This document shows, one piece after another, positions 39,324 to 47,356 of a DNA stretch of 53,589 nt. A model generated the notes under the pieces. That model had not been told where the DNA came from. It ran no database searches and saw nothing but the letters and a program-made list of their open reading frames with translations. Position numbers and translations under genes: made by a program. This stretch comes from an uncultured Oscillospiraceae bacterium (GTDB lineage Bacteria; Bacillota; Clostridia; Oscillospirales; Oscillospiraceae), in the NCBI GenBank assembly GCA_934675115.1, contig CAKUPH010000004.1, positions 1-53,589 on the forward strand, written 5' to 3'. Each line of letters begins with the position of its first letter. Within the stretch, counting starts at the first letter, position 1.

Positions 39324-40892
39324 ATGACCAAACTTTTAAGCGCGCTGGCAAAGGTGCTCACTCGGCTGGGTGAGCTGATGTTCCACCGACTGGCCGTCAT
39401 CGCCGCGCTCATTGTGATGCAGATGGCCTTTTACTGGGCGGCCTTTTCGTTCATGCGCAGCAGTCCCTATTTTCAGCCCCTCAACGGCGCGATGGCGCTG
39501 CTGTCGGCGCTGGTGGTGCTGTGGATCGCGGGCAACCGGAGCAACCCGGGGTACAAGGTCGGCTGGATCATCATCGTCATGCTGCTCATGCCCTTCGGCG
39601 CGGTGGCCTACCTGTTCCTGGGCGGCAACCGGCTTTCCCGGTACAACCAGCGGCGGCTCCGGGCCATGGAGCGCAAGGTCAGCCGGAATCTCGGCCCGGA
39701 CTGCGGCCGCGCGGATACGCTTGCCCGGCTGGCCGGGGAGGATGCCGGGCGGATGGCCCATTATCTGGAGCAGTCGGCCAGCTGCCCGGTGTACGGCAAC
39801 ACCCGGACGAAGTTCTACCCACTGGGGGATGTCTGTTATGAGGATCTGCTGGACGCCGTCCGCGGGGCAAGGCGGTATATTTTCATCGAGTATTTTATCA
39901 TTGAAGAGGGCAAGCTCTGGAACTCCATTCTCCGCATTCTGGAGGAAAAGGTGAAGGAAGGGGTGGAGGTCCGGGTCATTTATGATGATGTGGGCTCCAT
40001 TTTTACCCTTCCGGCGGACTATCCCGCCCGGCTGGAAAAGCTGGGCATCCACTGCCGGGTGTTCAACCGGATGGTGCCTGTCCTGTCCCTGCGGCAGAAC
40101 AACCGGGACCACCGGAAGTATATGATCGTGGACGGCGAGGTGGCCTTTACCGGCGGCATCAACATGGCGGACGAGTATATCAACATCAAGCCCCGCTTCG
40201 GCCACTGGAAGGACTCCGCCATCCGTCTGGAAGGGGACGCAGTGTGGTCCATGACCATTTCCTTCCTGTCCATGTGGGACTTTACGCAGGAAGAGGAGGA
40301 GCAGCTTCAGAGCTATCGCCCCGATCCCGCCCCCGCCGGGGCGGAGGGCTACGTGCAGCCCTATCACGACTGCCCATGGGACGACGAGCCGGTGGGCCAG
40401 ACGGTGTACCTGAACCTCATCAACCGGGCCAAGCGCTATGTCTATATCACCACGCCCTATCTGGTCATCGACTACGCGGTGACGGTGGCGCTGACCACCG
40501 CGGCCAAGTCCGGGGTGGACGTGCGCATTATCACGCCCCATATCCCGGACAAAAAGACGGTGTTCGAGGTGACGCGCTCCTACTATGAAGAGCTGCTGTC
40601 CGCTGGGGTGAAGATCTACGAGTACACCCCCGGCTTCCTCCACAGCAAGCTGTTCGTGGTAGACGATTTCTACGCCACGGTGGGCACGGTGAATCTGGAC
40701 TACCGCAGCATGTTCCTGCACTTTGAAAACGGTGTGCTGCTGTACGGGACGCCCACGGTGGCGGACATCCGCACTGACATTCTGGAGACCCAGGAGAAGT
40801 GCTTCGAGGTCACGCTGGACGACTGCGCCCGGGTCCCGCTGCCCCGGAGGCTGTTCCGGGACCTGCTGCGGGCCTTCGCGCCGCTGCTGTGA
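39324..40892 (+). CDS. cls: Cardiolipin synthase (phospholipase D family)
   Basis: 522 aa. Two or three N-terminal membrane spans (about 20-90, AALIVMQMAFYWAAFSFM; WIIIVMLLMPFGAVAYLFLGG) are followed by two PLD catalytic motifs: H263-x-K-x4-D (HRKYMIVDG) with GGIN, and H440-x-K-x4-D (HSKLFVVDD) with NLDYRS. It joins two phosphatidylglycerols to cardiolipin and glycerol on the membrane. Length and layout match Firmicute ClsA. A shared terminator separates it from the convergent GntP gene. Confidence 0.94.
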   Translation: MTKLLSALAKVLTRLGELMFHRLAVIAALIVMQMAFYWAAFSFMRSSPYFQPLNGAMALLSALVVLWIAGNRSNPGYKVGWIIIVMLLMPFGAVAYLFLGGNRLSRYNQRRLRAMERKVSRNLGPDCGRADTLARLAGEDAGRMAHYLEQSASCPVYGNTRTKFYPLGDVCYEDLLDAVRGARRYIFIEYFIIEEGKLWNSILRILEEKVKEGVEVRVIYDDVGSIFTLPADYPARLEKLGIHCRVFNRMVPVLSLRQNNRDHRKYMIVDGEVAFTGGINMADEYINIKPRFGHWKDSAIRLEGDAVWSMTISFLSMWDFTQEEEEQLQSYRPDPAPAGAEGYVQPYHDCPWDDEPVGQTVYLNLINRAKRYVYITTPYLVIDYAVTVALTTAAKSGVDVRIITPHIPDKKTVFEVTRSYYEELLSAGVKIYEYTPGFLHSKLFVVDDFYATVGTVNLDYRSMFLHFENGVLLYGTPTVADIRTDILETQEKCFEVTLDDCARVPLPRRLFRDLLRAFAPLL

Positions 40893-40902
40893 CGAAAAAA
40901 AG

Positions 40903-40934
40903 AAAGGCGGACTGCTGAAGCAGTCCGCCTTTTT
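40903..40934. terminator. Bidirectional terminator between cls and the GntP-family gene
   Basis: AAAGGCGGACTGC with its perfect complement, loop TGAA, an A run on the left and a T run on the right, so it can stop transcripts from either side. Confidence 0.92.
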
Positions 40935-40950
40935 GCTTGAAATTTACAGA

Positions 40951-42276
40951 TCATCCGATGATAATGGAGAGAACGGTTGCGGCTGCGGTCACGATAGCGG
41001 GGATGACGATGGCGCACCCGACGATGTCCAGATAGACTTCCCGGTGGGTCAGGCCGAGAAAATTCATGGTGGCGTTGAGGTTCCCGTTGTGCGGCATGGA
41101 GTCGAAGGTGGTGGCGGAGATCATGGTCAGCCGATGAACAAGACCGGGGTTGGCGCCCATGCTGATGGCAGTCAGCCCCACGGTCTTGCTGGTCATGCTG
41201 ACGCCGGACATGGGGTCGGCGCTGATGAAGGCGAACAGGGACGTGCCGACCACCACCAGAAGGTAGGGGTTCATCTGAAGACCGCCTACCTTGTCCATCA
41301 GGGCAGTGTACGCGGCGGTCTGGGTGACGATGGAAGCATAGCCTACGATAGCGCAGGTCTGTACCAGCGGAACCACGGCGGTGAGGGCAGATTTGTTGAT
41401 GGTCTCCACCTTGCCGGTGATCCGTTTCCGGTTCAGCAGACAGCAGAGCACGATGCCGCAGATCTGCGCGAAGGTGCAGGCGGGGTAAGATTTGATCTTC
41501 AGTCCGAGCTGGAACACCAGACAGAGCACGATGACGGACAGCAGCGGCAGGATGGAGATCCAGAAGCTGGGAAGCTCATCCATGGTGCGTTGGGCCATTT
41601 CACTCCCGCCCAGCTGCCGCTCCATCTCCGTTTCCGTATAGCCGATCCCCTTTTTCCGGTAGCGCTTGATGAGCAGGTTGATATACAGGACGTTCAGCGC
41701 AAGCCCGAGAACGCAGGCGAAAACACCGATGCCGGTGCCGGCATAGGTGTTGGTCCCGAAGGCGGCGGTCAGCAGCAGATTGGTGTTGCCCGTCGTCCCG
41801 GGCAGATAATACGCCGACAGATACCCGGCGCCTACGATGGCGACGCAGGCGATCTGGCGGGGCATGTTGGACGCCTTCATCAGGGAGAAGGCGAGGATGG
41901 CCCCAAGAAATACGAAGCTGCCCACGCCGACGTAGGACAGCGCCATGACGAAAATAATGAGGGAGAACGGCCCAAACTTCGGCCCGAATTTCTGAATCAG
42001 GGTGCGGCCGATGCACTCGGACGCGCCGGAGGCCGTCATGACGCCGCCGAAGATGGAGCCGGTGATGAAGGTAAAGCACAGTCCTCCGGCCATGCCGCCC
42101 ATGCCGCTTGCGAAATAGTTCCAGATGCCCTGGGTGATGCCGCCCTCTACGGTGAGCGAAACCAGCAGGGAGAGCAGGATGGCCACCGGAATGGGGCCGA
42201 CGCCCTTGAAGCACAGGACAAAAAACAGGATCAGGGAGATCAGAACGACTGCGCCGGATACAGCTACACTTGTCAT
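40951..42276 (-). CDS. GntP-family permease
   Basis: 441 aa, twelve or more hydrophobic segments. The C-terminal signature FDSMPHNGNLNATMNFLGL and the internal GTTGNTNLLLT and FISADPMSGVSM stretches match GntP/short-chain-acid H+ symporters, which take up gluconate, glycerate, hydroxybutyrate or similar carboxylates. It is the last gene of a leftward operon (MFS, reductase, permease). A carboxylate permease beside an enoate-reductase-like enzyme suggests uptake of an unsaturated or hydroxy acid. The substrate is unknown. The start is ATG at 42276 (reverse), with AGAGAGG upstream. Confidence 0.85.
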   Translation of the reverse strand: MTSVAVSGAVVLISLILFFVLCFKGVGPIPVAILLSLLVSLTVEGGITQGIWNYFASGMGGMAGGLCFTFITGSIFGGVMTASGASECIGRTLIQKFGPKFGPFSLIIFVMALSYVGVGSFVFLGAILAFSLMKASNMPRQIACVAIVGAGYLSAYYLPGTTGNTNLLLTAAFGTNTYAGTGIGVFACVLGLALNVLYINLLIKRYRKKGIGYTETEMERQLGGSEMAQRTMDELPSFWISILPLLSVIVLCLVFQLGLKIKSYPACTFAQICGIVLCCLLNRKRITGKVETINKSALTAVVPLVQTCAIVGYASIVTQTAAYTALMDKVGGLQMNPYLLVVVGTSLFAFISADPMSGVSMTSKTVGLTAISMGANPGLVHRLTMISATTFDSMPHNGNLNATMNFLGLTHREVYLDIVGCAIVIPAIVTAAATVLSIIIG

Positions 42277-42368
42277 AAAAGCACCTCTCTCTTAAAAGCA
42301 CTGCCGCCGCGGCCGACGGAACCTGCCCGCCGGCCGCGGTGATCTTGGCTGTTTACAGCTTGAATGGA

Positions 42369-44321
42369 TCAGAGCGTCGAGGCTGCGGCGAAGGCGCTGC
42401 GCAGCGTCGTCTGAAGGCTGCCCACATGACGGCAGTCGCCCATCATGACAAATCTGCCTCCGCAGCCGGAGAACGCCAGAGCCTCGTTGCTGTTGGCCTT
42501 CATACCGGCGGCCAGAACGATGGAGTCGGCGGTAAGCTCATGAAGAGCGCCGTCTCCGTCCTGATAGACGACGCGGCCGGGCTCCAGCTTGGTGCACCGG
42601 GCGTTCCGGATGGCGGTCAAATTGGGAAGCTGCTCCCACGCGGCCTGAAACATGGAGCGGTAGTGCAGCGGGGAGGCGTCTGCCGCCAGCACATCCCGCA
42701 TTTCTAGCACGGTGACGGTGTGACCGTTCTGGGCAAGGTAAATGGCAGTCTCCATACCGATTTCGCCGCCGCCGATGACAACGACGTTTTTGCCCAGCCG
42801 CTTTTCCTGCCCGTAAACGTGGACAGCGGGGACAGCGCCGCTTTCCGCAAGGCCAGGAATGGGCGGAAACAGCGGGGAAGAGCCGGTGCTGGCCAGAACT
42901 GCGTCGTAATTGCCCAGCCGCAGCATGTCCGGCGTGACTTTGGTATTAAGGTGAACGGTGATGGACGGGCGCTTATTTACCTGACGGATCAGATAGTCCT
43001 TGAAATTGCGCAGCGGCCACTTGAACGGAGCGTAGTCGGCATGCCGCAGCAGGCCGCCCAGCGCGTCGCTCTGCTCAAACAGGGTGACGTCATAGCCGCG
43101 GTCGGCGGAGATCACGGCGGCCTCCATACCCGCCGGGCCACCGCCCACGATGGCGACCTTTTTACGGCCGGAGGGTGCGGTGATCATCTGTTCCACCCGG
43201 TGCTCGATACCCACCACGGGGTTGACGGAGCAGATGCTGTTCCACGGACCCTCAAGGCTGGCCACGTGGCATTTGTTGCACCGGATGCAGGGCCGGATGT
43301 CCTCCGGACGGCCTTCGCGGATGAACTGCCCGTAATTGGTGTTGCTGATCCAGCTGCGGGCCATGCCGATGAGATCGGCCTTGCCGTCGGCGATGATTTT
43401 CTCCATGTGGTCCGGGTCCTGATAGCCGCCGATGGTCTCCACAATGATATTCGCGCCGGAGTCCTTCACGGCCTCGGCATAGCGGACGAAGGGCTCCGCC
43501 CGGAGTTCAAAGCCGATGGGATGGGAGATGTCCCCCTCACCGGCCCGGAGCTGGAGAATGTCGATCAGTCCTTCCGCCATCTTCGCAAAGGAGATGGTGT
43601 CGTCCAGCGTATTGCCGCCGTCCTCCTCCGCGCTCATCAGCACTTCAATGACGTAGTTCTGTCCGCAGGCGGCCTTGATCCGGCGGCAGATCTCCAGCGG
43701 GAAGCGGGCACGGTTTTCCATGCTCCCGCCGTACTGATCCGTCCGCAGGTTGGTCAGCGGAGAGAGAAAACGGCTGGGGGTCTGGAACTGGTATGCCATG
43801 TGGATGGAACAGGCGTCAAAGCCCAGAGATTTGAGAATCACAGCCTGTTCCACATAGCTGTCCGCGATCTCGTCGAGCATATCCTCGGTCAGTTCACGGC
43901 TGGGCTCCGCCGGCTGGCCCGGTATCTGCCGGACAAGCCCGGCGGATACGTCGTATCCGTCGAAAATGCGGCAGCCCAGGTTCATGCATGCCTTGGAGTC
44001 GTAAAAGTGAATGGCGTCCGCCAGATGGGAGATGTAGTTCTGGGCCTTCGGGTCGTACAGGTCGAAGTTGAACATATGGGGAATGTCCTTGCCGACGGAG
44101 ACGCGCTTTTTCCCGTTTCTGGGCGCTACGCCGCGGCAGGTGACCATGGCGGCCCCGCTTTTGGCGCGGTTGGCGAGGTGGGTGATCATCGCCTCAGTGG
44201 GGTAAGGCTCAGGTCCCTGAAGAAAATGAAGAACGGACGAGGAGGACAGCATCCGGTTCTTCAGGATGAAGGAGTCGTTGACCTTCAGCGGGGTAAGCAG
44301 ATTGGGGTAGTTGTTTTTCAT
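42369..44321 (-). CDS. Old-yellow-enzyme / 2,4-dienoyl-CoA-reductase-like Fe-S flavoenzyme
   Basis: 650 aa with three parts. Residues 1-335 are an FMN-binding TIM barrel (RTDQYGGSMENRARFPLEI; DLIGMARSWISN). A 4Fe-4S site follows, C345-x2-C348-x2-C351-x12-C364 (CIRCNKCH...CSVNP). The C-terminal FAD/NAD(P)H part has VAIVGGGPAGMEAA near 386 and VVVIGGGEIGMETA near 515. This is the architecture of enoate reductases, BaiCD/BaiH steroid reductases and FldZ cinnamate reductase of gut Clostridia. The barrel motif usually HxAHGYL reads HMAYQFQ here, so the active-site surroundings differ. ATG 44321 has GGAGGT before it. It probably reduces an activated C=C bond of an imported compound, which cannot be identified here. 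Confidence 0.88.
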   Translation of the reverse strand: MKNNYPNLLTPLKVNDSFILKNRMLSSSSVLHFLQGPEPYPTEAMITHLANRAKSGAAMVTCRGVAPRNGKKRVSVGKDIPHMFNFDLYDPKAQNYISHLADAIHFYDSKACMNLGCRIFDGYDVSAGLVRQIPGQPAEPSRELTEDMLDEIADSYVEQAVILKSLGFDACSIHMAYQFQTPSRFLSPLTNLRTDQYGGSMENRARFPLEICRRIKAACGQNYVIEVLMSAEEDGGNTLDDTISFAKMAEGLIDILQLRAGEGDISHPIGFELRAEPFVRYAEAVKDSGANIIVETIGGYQDPDHMEKIIADGKADLIGMARSWISNTNYGQFIREGRPEDIRPCIRCNKCHVASLEGPWNSICSVNPVVGIEHRVEQMITAPSGRKKVAIVGGGPAGMEAAVISADRGYDVTLFEQSDALGGLLRHADYAPFKWPLRNFKDYLIRQVNKRPSITVHLNTKVTPDMLRLGNYDAVLASTGSSPLFPPIPGLAESGAVPAVHVYGQEKRLGKNVVVIGGGEIGMETAIYLAQNGHTVTVLEMRDVLAADASPLHYRSMFQAAWEQLPNLTAIRNARCTKLEPGRVVYQDGDGALHELTADSIVLAAGMKANSNEALAFSGCGGRFVMMGDCRHVGSLQTTLRSAFAAASTL

Positions 44322-44336
44322 GGATGGGTACCTCCG

Positions 44337-45596
44337 TTATGCGTTTGCGGTGTTTTTCTTCGCGAAGAGATAGCGCTTGAACACGAGGGACGCGGTCAGG
44401 AACACCACAGCGTACATGATGCTGGAGAAGATCCACACGCCGCGGAAGCCGACGCCGTCGATGAGGCGGCCGATAATAATGCCGGCCAGACCGCCGCCGA
44501 TGGAGGTGGCGAGAGCGAAGTTGGAGGTAGCGACGTTCAGGCGGTTGGCGGGGACCATCTTGATCATACCGGCGTTGAAGGTGGGACGCATGCAGCCCGC
44601 GGCGACGCCGTAGAGCGCGCCCGCGAGGACCCAGATGCCGAGGGAAGTGCCGCCGAACAGAAGCACCATGTACGCCGCGATGCCCAGCGCCGCGCCGGGC
44701 AGCAGGACGGAGATCATGCCGAAGCGGTCCATCACGGAGCCGAGCAGGAAGGTGACGATGAGTTGGGTGATGGACAGGGTGGAGAACAGGATCGCGCCGC
44801 ATTCGGGAGCGCCCAGCTCCGTAGCGTAGAGTATGCCGAACATCATGACGGACATTTCAGCCAGATTGCCGAGGATTTGGCAGAGCACAGGACCGAGGGC
44901 CCGCTTGTCCACGAAGGCCCAGAAGCCGCGGTAGGGCTTGCCGGATTCGTCCAGGGCAACGGCGTCATCCTTCGCCGTGCGGCTGTCGCTGATATCGGCG
45001 CTGACATGCTTGCGGCTATAGACCATCAGAATGATGGACAGCACCACGCAGACGGCCATCATCAGACCGGCACAGATAAACAGCAGATCAAAGCCGGAGG
45101 CCTTGATGCAGGCGTTGGCGATCCACGGACCGGCGGCGCTGCACACAGCGGATGGAATGCCGACGAACAGGTAAGTGCCGGTGCCCTCCTGCCCCTTGGG
45201 GGTGGCTTTGGCCAGCAGGCTGTTGCAGGTGATATAGCAGAAGGGATGGCAGATGGCCTGAAGCACGATGACGACGGTGAAATTCGTGATATTCGTGGTG
45301 AGCGCCGCGGCGGCCAGCGTCAGGCCGTAGCCGATGCTGCCCAGCGTCAGCAGTCGGTGGTCTCCGGTCTTGGCGGAGATCCGGCCGACAAAGAACCGGA
45401 CGATCATGGAGCCGTAGGTCCACCACATACCGACCACGCCTGCGGCGGTGGCACTGGCGCCCAGTTCCTGCTTGACGTAGACGGCGCGGTAGCCGCCGAT
45501 CATGGTGTTGGCGGTGGAGATGATGACCAGAATGATCAGAGACAGGATGAAGGCGGCATTGAAAATGCTGAATTTGCTTTTGACAGATTGATTCAT
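44337..45596 (-). CDS. Major facilitator superfamily transporter
   Basis: 419 aa with twelve predicted spans in two six-helix halves, and a central cytoplasmic loop (about 195-225, charged: SRKHVSADISDSRTAKDD). The MFS loop 2-3 motif is present in a variant form (GRISAKTGDHRLL), with its counterpart VMDRFGM in the second half. It is the first gene of the leftward operon, starting at 45596 with GAGGGAG upstream, and is 15 bp from the reductase gene. With a second transporter (GntP) in the operon, one may import the substrate and the other export the reduced product. Confidence 0.85.
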   Translation of the reverse strand: MNQSVKSKFSIFNAAFILSLIILVIISTANTMIGGYRAVYVKQELGASATAAGVVGMWWTYGSMIVRFFVGRISAKTGDHRLLTLGSIGYGLTLAAAALTTNITNFTVVIVLQAICHPFCYITCNSLLAKATPKGQEGTGTYLFVGIPSAVCSAAGPWIANACIKASGFDLLFICAGLMMAVCVVLSIILMVYSRKHVSADISDSRTAKDDAVALDESGKPYRGFWAFVDKRALGPVLCQILGNLAEMSVMMFGILYATELGAPECGAILFSTLSITQLIVTFLLGSVMDRFGMISVLLPGAALGIAAYMVLLFGGTSLGIWVLAGALYGVAAGCMRPTFNAGMIKMVPANRLNVATSNFALATSIGGGLAGIIIGRLIDGVGFRGVWIFSSIMYAVVFLTASLVFKRYLFAKKNTANA

Positions 45597-45696
45597 GTTG
45601 CACTCCCTCTTCTTTCATGTGTTATGCTCCTAACCGCTGAGGGGGCCAGCCTCAGGGGCAGGAGCGGCGAACAGGGCGGTACCGCTTGCTGAATGA

Positions 45697-45757
45697 ATTA
45701 TACAAACAGGCGGGCGCAAAATCAATTTTCGATATGGAAAGTGCACTTTCGATATGG
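45697..45757 (-). promoter_or_regulatory. Promoter and LysR operator of the MFS-reductase-GntP operon
   Basis: On the reverse strand: -35 TTGATT (45725-45720), 17 nt, -10 TATAAT (45702-45697). Directly upstream of that -35, on the plus strand, TTTCGATATGG occurs twice (45727-45737 and 45747-45757), 20 bp apart, i.e. two helical turns. They flank the perfect 14-bp palindrome GAAAGTGCACTTTC (45737-45750). This is the expected position of a LysR-type activator site, shared with the divergent regulator gene. Confidence 0.72.
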
Positions 45758-45816
45758 TAAAATAAAATTTAACCGACGGATACTCCGCCGGAAGCACCGG
45801 AAAGGGAGTGGCAGAT

Positions 45817-46749
45817 TTGACATTGCTTCAGCTGCGTATTTTTTCCATGGCCACGCGGATGAGCTTTCAGAAGGTGGCGGAGGAGCTGTATCTTTCACCG
45901 TCTTCAGTGACAAAATATATCTCATCACTGGAGTCGGAGCTGAATCAGCCGCTGTTTATCCGGCACCGCAATAAGGTTTATGTCTCGGAATTCGGCCGGG
46001 ATTTTTTGCCCTATGCCAACGACATTCTCCAGAAGGAAGAGGCGGCCATCCGCTTTGCGGGCGGAAGAACAGAACAGGAAAAGATCATACAGGTTGGGCT
46101 CGACCTCCTGCTCTGTACCAGCCGGTGGGACGGTTTTTATCTGCCGCTGATCCGGGCGAAGAACAGCTTTGTAGCGGAGCATCCGGGCTGGAATGTGGCG
46201 TACCGCTTTCTGGACTTCGGGGAGCTGCGGGTGAATCTGAACCAGCACAAGACGGATTTTTCCGTGCTGGAGGTCAACAATGCCGAGCTGCCTTCGTCGC
46301 TCTCGCCAGAGCTCGACAGTGTGGAGCTGTACCGGAACGAATATCTGCTGGCCGTTCCGGGGGCCTTTTCTGCCCGGTTTGGTCTGGACGAAGGGCTGAC
46401 GGAAAATGCGGAGCGGGTCGACTCGCTGATGTTCGTCAATGAACCGGCATCCAAGAAGGTCTGCGTCGATTTCACGGGAAAATACCATATTTCTCCCAGA
46501 TTGGTCCCGCTGGGACATTGGGGAGAGGTCCTGATGAAGCTGGCGTCGGGCGACGGTGCGGCGCTGCTGCCCCTGTCGTATCAGACCGCCGTAGAGGAGA
46601 CGGGCGGGGTGGTCTGCCTGCTGAACGACGAGCGTTTGACTACTGGGCTTTACGCGATCTGGCACTGCGGTGAGACGGATGCCGTTCGGCAGGACCTTCT
46701 GGCCCGCATGGAACGGGAGCTCTGTGGCGGGGAAGTGGCCGAGGCATAA
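45817..46749 (+). CDS. LysR-type transcriptional regulator
   Basis: 310 aa from TTG 45817, chosen for the GGGAG nine bases upstream and a normal LysR N-terminus (TLLQLRIFSMATRMSFQKVAEEL); GTG 45808 would add three residues. The winged helix-turn-helix is at about 1-60 (SFQKVAEELYLSPSSVTKYISSLESEL), with Thr-Lys-Tyr in the recognition helix where most LysR proteins have Ser-Arg/Gln. The effector domain, from about residue 85, is divergent. It is divergently transcribed from the MFS-reductase-GntP operon across a 210-bp gap holding the operator repeats, so it is the likely regulator. The effector is probably the substrate of the reductase, by analogy. Confidence 0.88.
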   Translation: MTLLQLRIFSMATRMSFQKVAEELYLSPSSVTKYISSLESELNQPLFIRHRNKVYVSEFGRDFLPYANDILQKEEAAIRFAGGRTEQEKIIQVGLDLLLCTSRWDGFYLPLIRAKNSFVAEHPGWNVAYRFLDFGELRVNLNQHKTDFSVLEVNNAELPSSLSPELDSVELYRNEYLLAVPGAFSARFGLDEGLTENAERVDSLMFVNEPASKKVCVDFTGKYHISPRLVPLGHWGEVLMKLASGDGAALLPLSYQTAVEETGGVVCLLNDERLTTGLYAIWHCGETDAVRQDLLARMERELCGGEVAEA

Positions 46750-46867
46750 AAATCCTGCCGTCCGGAAACAAAAGCCAAGGCCTCCTGCCGTCGCCATTCC
46801 ACTACCTTGTGTCTCGAAAAGCCGGATTTTGTTTAATTATCTGGAAAATGAAGACGTAAAACGAACA

Positions 46868-46915
46868 AAAAAATTCCCCGGAAGCCTTGAAACTGTAGGC
46901 GTCCGGGGAATTTTT
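46868..46915 (-). terminator. Terminator after tRNA-Gly
   Basis: AAATTCCCCGGA with TCCGGGGAATTT over a 20-nt loop. The T run on the reverse strand fits termination of the leftward tRNA transcript; it could also serve the LysR gene from the other side. Confidence 0.75.
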
Positions 46916-46919
46916 CTCT

Positions 46920-46993
46920 TGGAGCGGGTGAAGGGAATCGAACCCTCGTGTTCAGCTTGGGAAGCTGACATTCTACCATTGAACTACACCCGC
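46920..46993 (-). tRNA. tRNA-Gly (anticodon CCC)
   Basis: Read on the reverse strand, it starts GCGGGTGTAGTTCAATGG and ends CACCCGC-TCCA with encoded CCA, 74 nt. The anticodon stem TCAGC/GCTGA carries the loop TTCCCAA, giving anticodon CCC, which reads GGG. The T arm GAGGG-TTCGATT-CCCTT is regular. Confidence 0.94.
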
Positions 46994-47011
46994 ATCGATT
47001 CAACGAAAGTC

Positions 47012-47040
47012 ATTATAAACGATGGCAGAGAAAAAAGCAA
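47012..47040 (-). promoter_or_regulatory. Promoter of tRNA-Gly
   Basis: Reverse strand: TTGCTT (47040-47035), 17 nt, TATAAT (47017-47012), 19 bp before the tRNA. Confidence 0.75.
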
Positions 47041-47108
47041 GGGAAAAATTGTTTTTAATTCGGACATAAATTATTTACCATTTCTTGATAGTTTTCGCGG
47101 CGGGAGCC

Positions 47109-47117
47109 TGTTATAAT
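47109..47117 (+). promoter_or_regulatory. Extended -10 promoter of the small gene
   Basis: TG at 47109-47110, one base, TATAAT (47112-47117). The -35 is poor (TTGATA at 47085 is 21 nt away), so the extended -10 would be decisive. It is 34 bp before the small gene's ATG. Confidence 0.6.
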
Positions 47118-47150
47118 ACATTCAAATCAAAGGAAAGGAGGCTGATGCAT

Positions 47151-47240
47151 ATGATGAAGTACATGGAGCAGAGCACTGTCAAGTCCGACGTGGACGACCT
47201 GATCTACGGCGGCGCCGGCACCGTCCCCAGCGAGCGGTGA
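47151..47240 (+). CDS. 29-residue small protein of unknown function
   Basis: ATG 47151 has a perfect AAAGGAGG (47134-47141) nine bases upstream. An earlier in-frame ATG at 47145 is too close to it. The product begins MMKYMEQSTVKSDVDDLIYG and ends GAGTVPSER. It is acidic in the middle with a double glycine after DDLIY, which resembles (only loosely) a GG-type leader with an eight-residue tail; no transporter or maturase gene is near. Promoter, ribosome site, ORF and a strong terminator at 47321 define a self-contained unit of about 235 nt. The 80 nt after the stop are not coding and could be functional RNA. It is convergent with the Cys-rich gene. Confidence 0.6.
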   Translation: MMKYMEQSTVKSDVDDLIYGGAGTVPSER

Positions 47241-47320
47241 CCGCTCTTCCGAATCTGCCCGGGGCCAGATCAGCAAAGCTCCGTTCAATATAGATAGAAG
47301 TTCTCATATTGCTGTTGTGA

Positions 47321-47355
47321 GCGAGCGGCGGGCTGAGCCCGCCGCCCGCTTTTTT
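47321..47355 (+). terminator. Terminator of the small-gene transcript
   Basis: GCGAGCGGCGGGC with GCCCGCCGCCCGC over a TGA loop (one mismatch), then TTTTTT. The T run is on the plus strand only. Confidence 0.85.
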
Positions 47356-47356
47356 C

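Noticed and set aside
40723..45692. Long plus-strand frames over the leftward operon (539 and 990 codons)
   Set aside because: Antisense shadows rich in Asp, Gly, His and Gln without motifs; the reverse-strand genes have clear families and ribosome sites.
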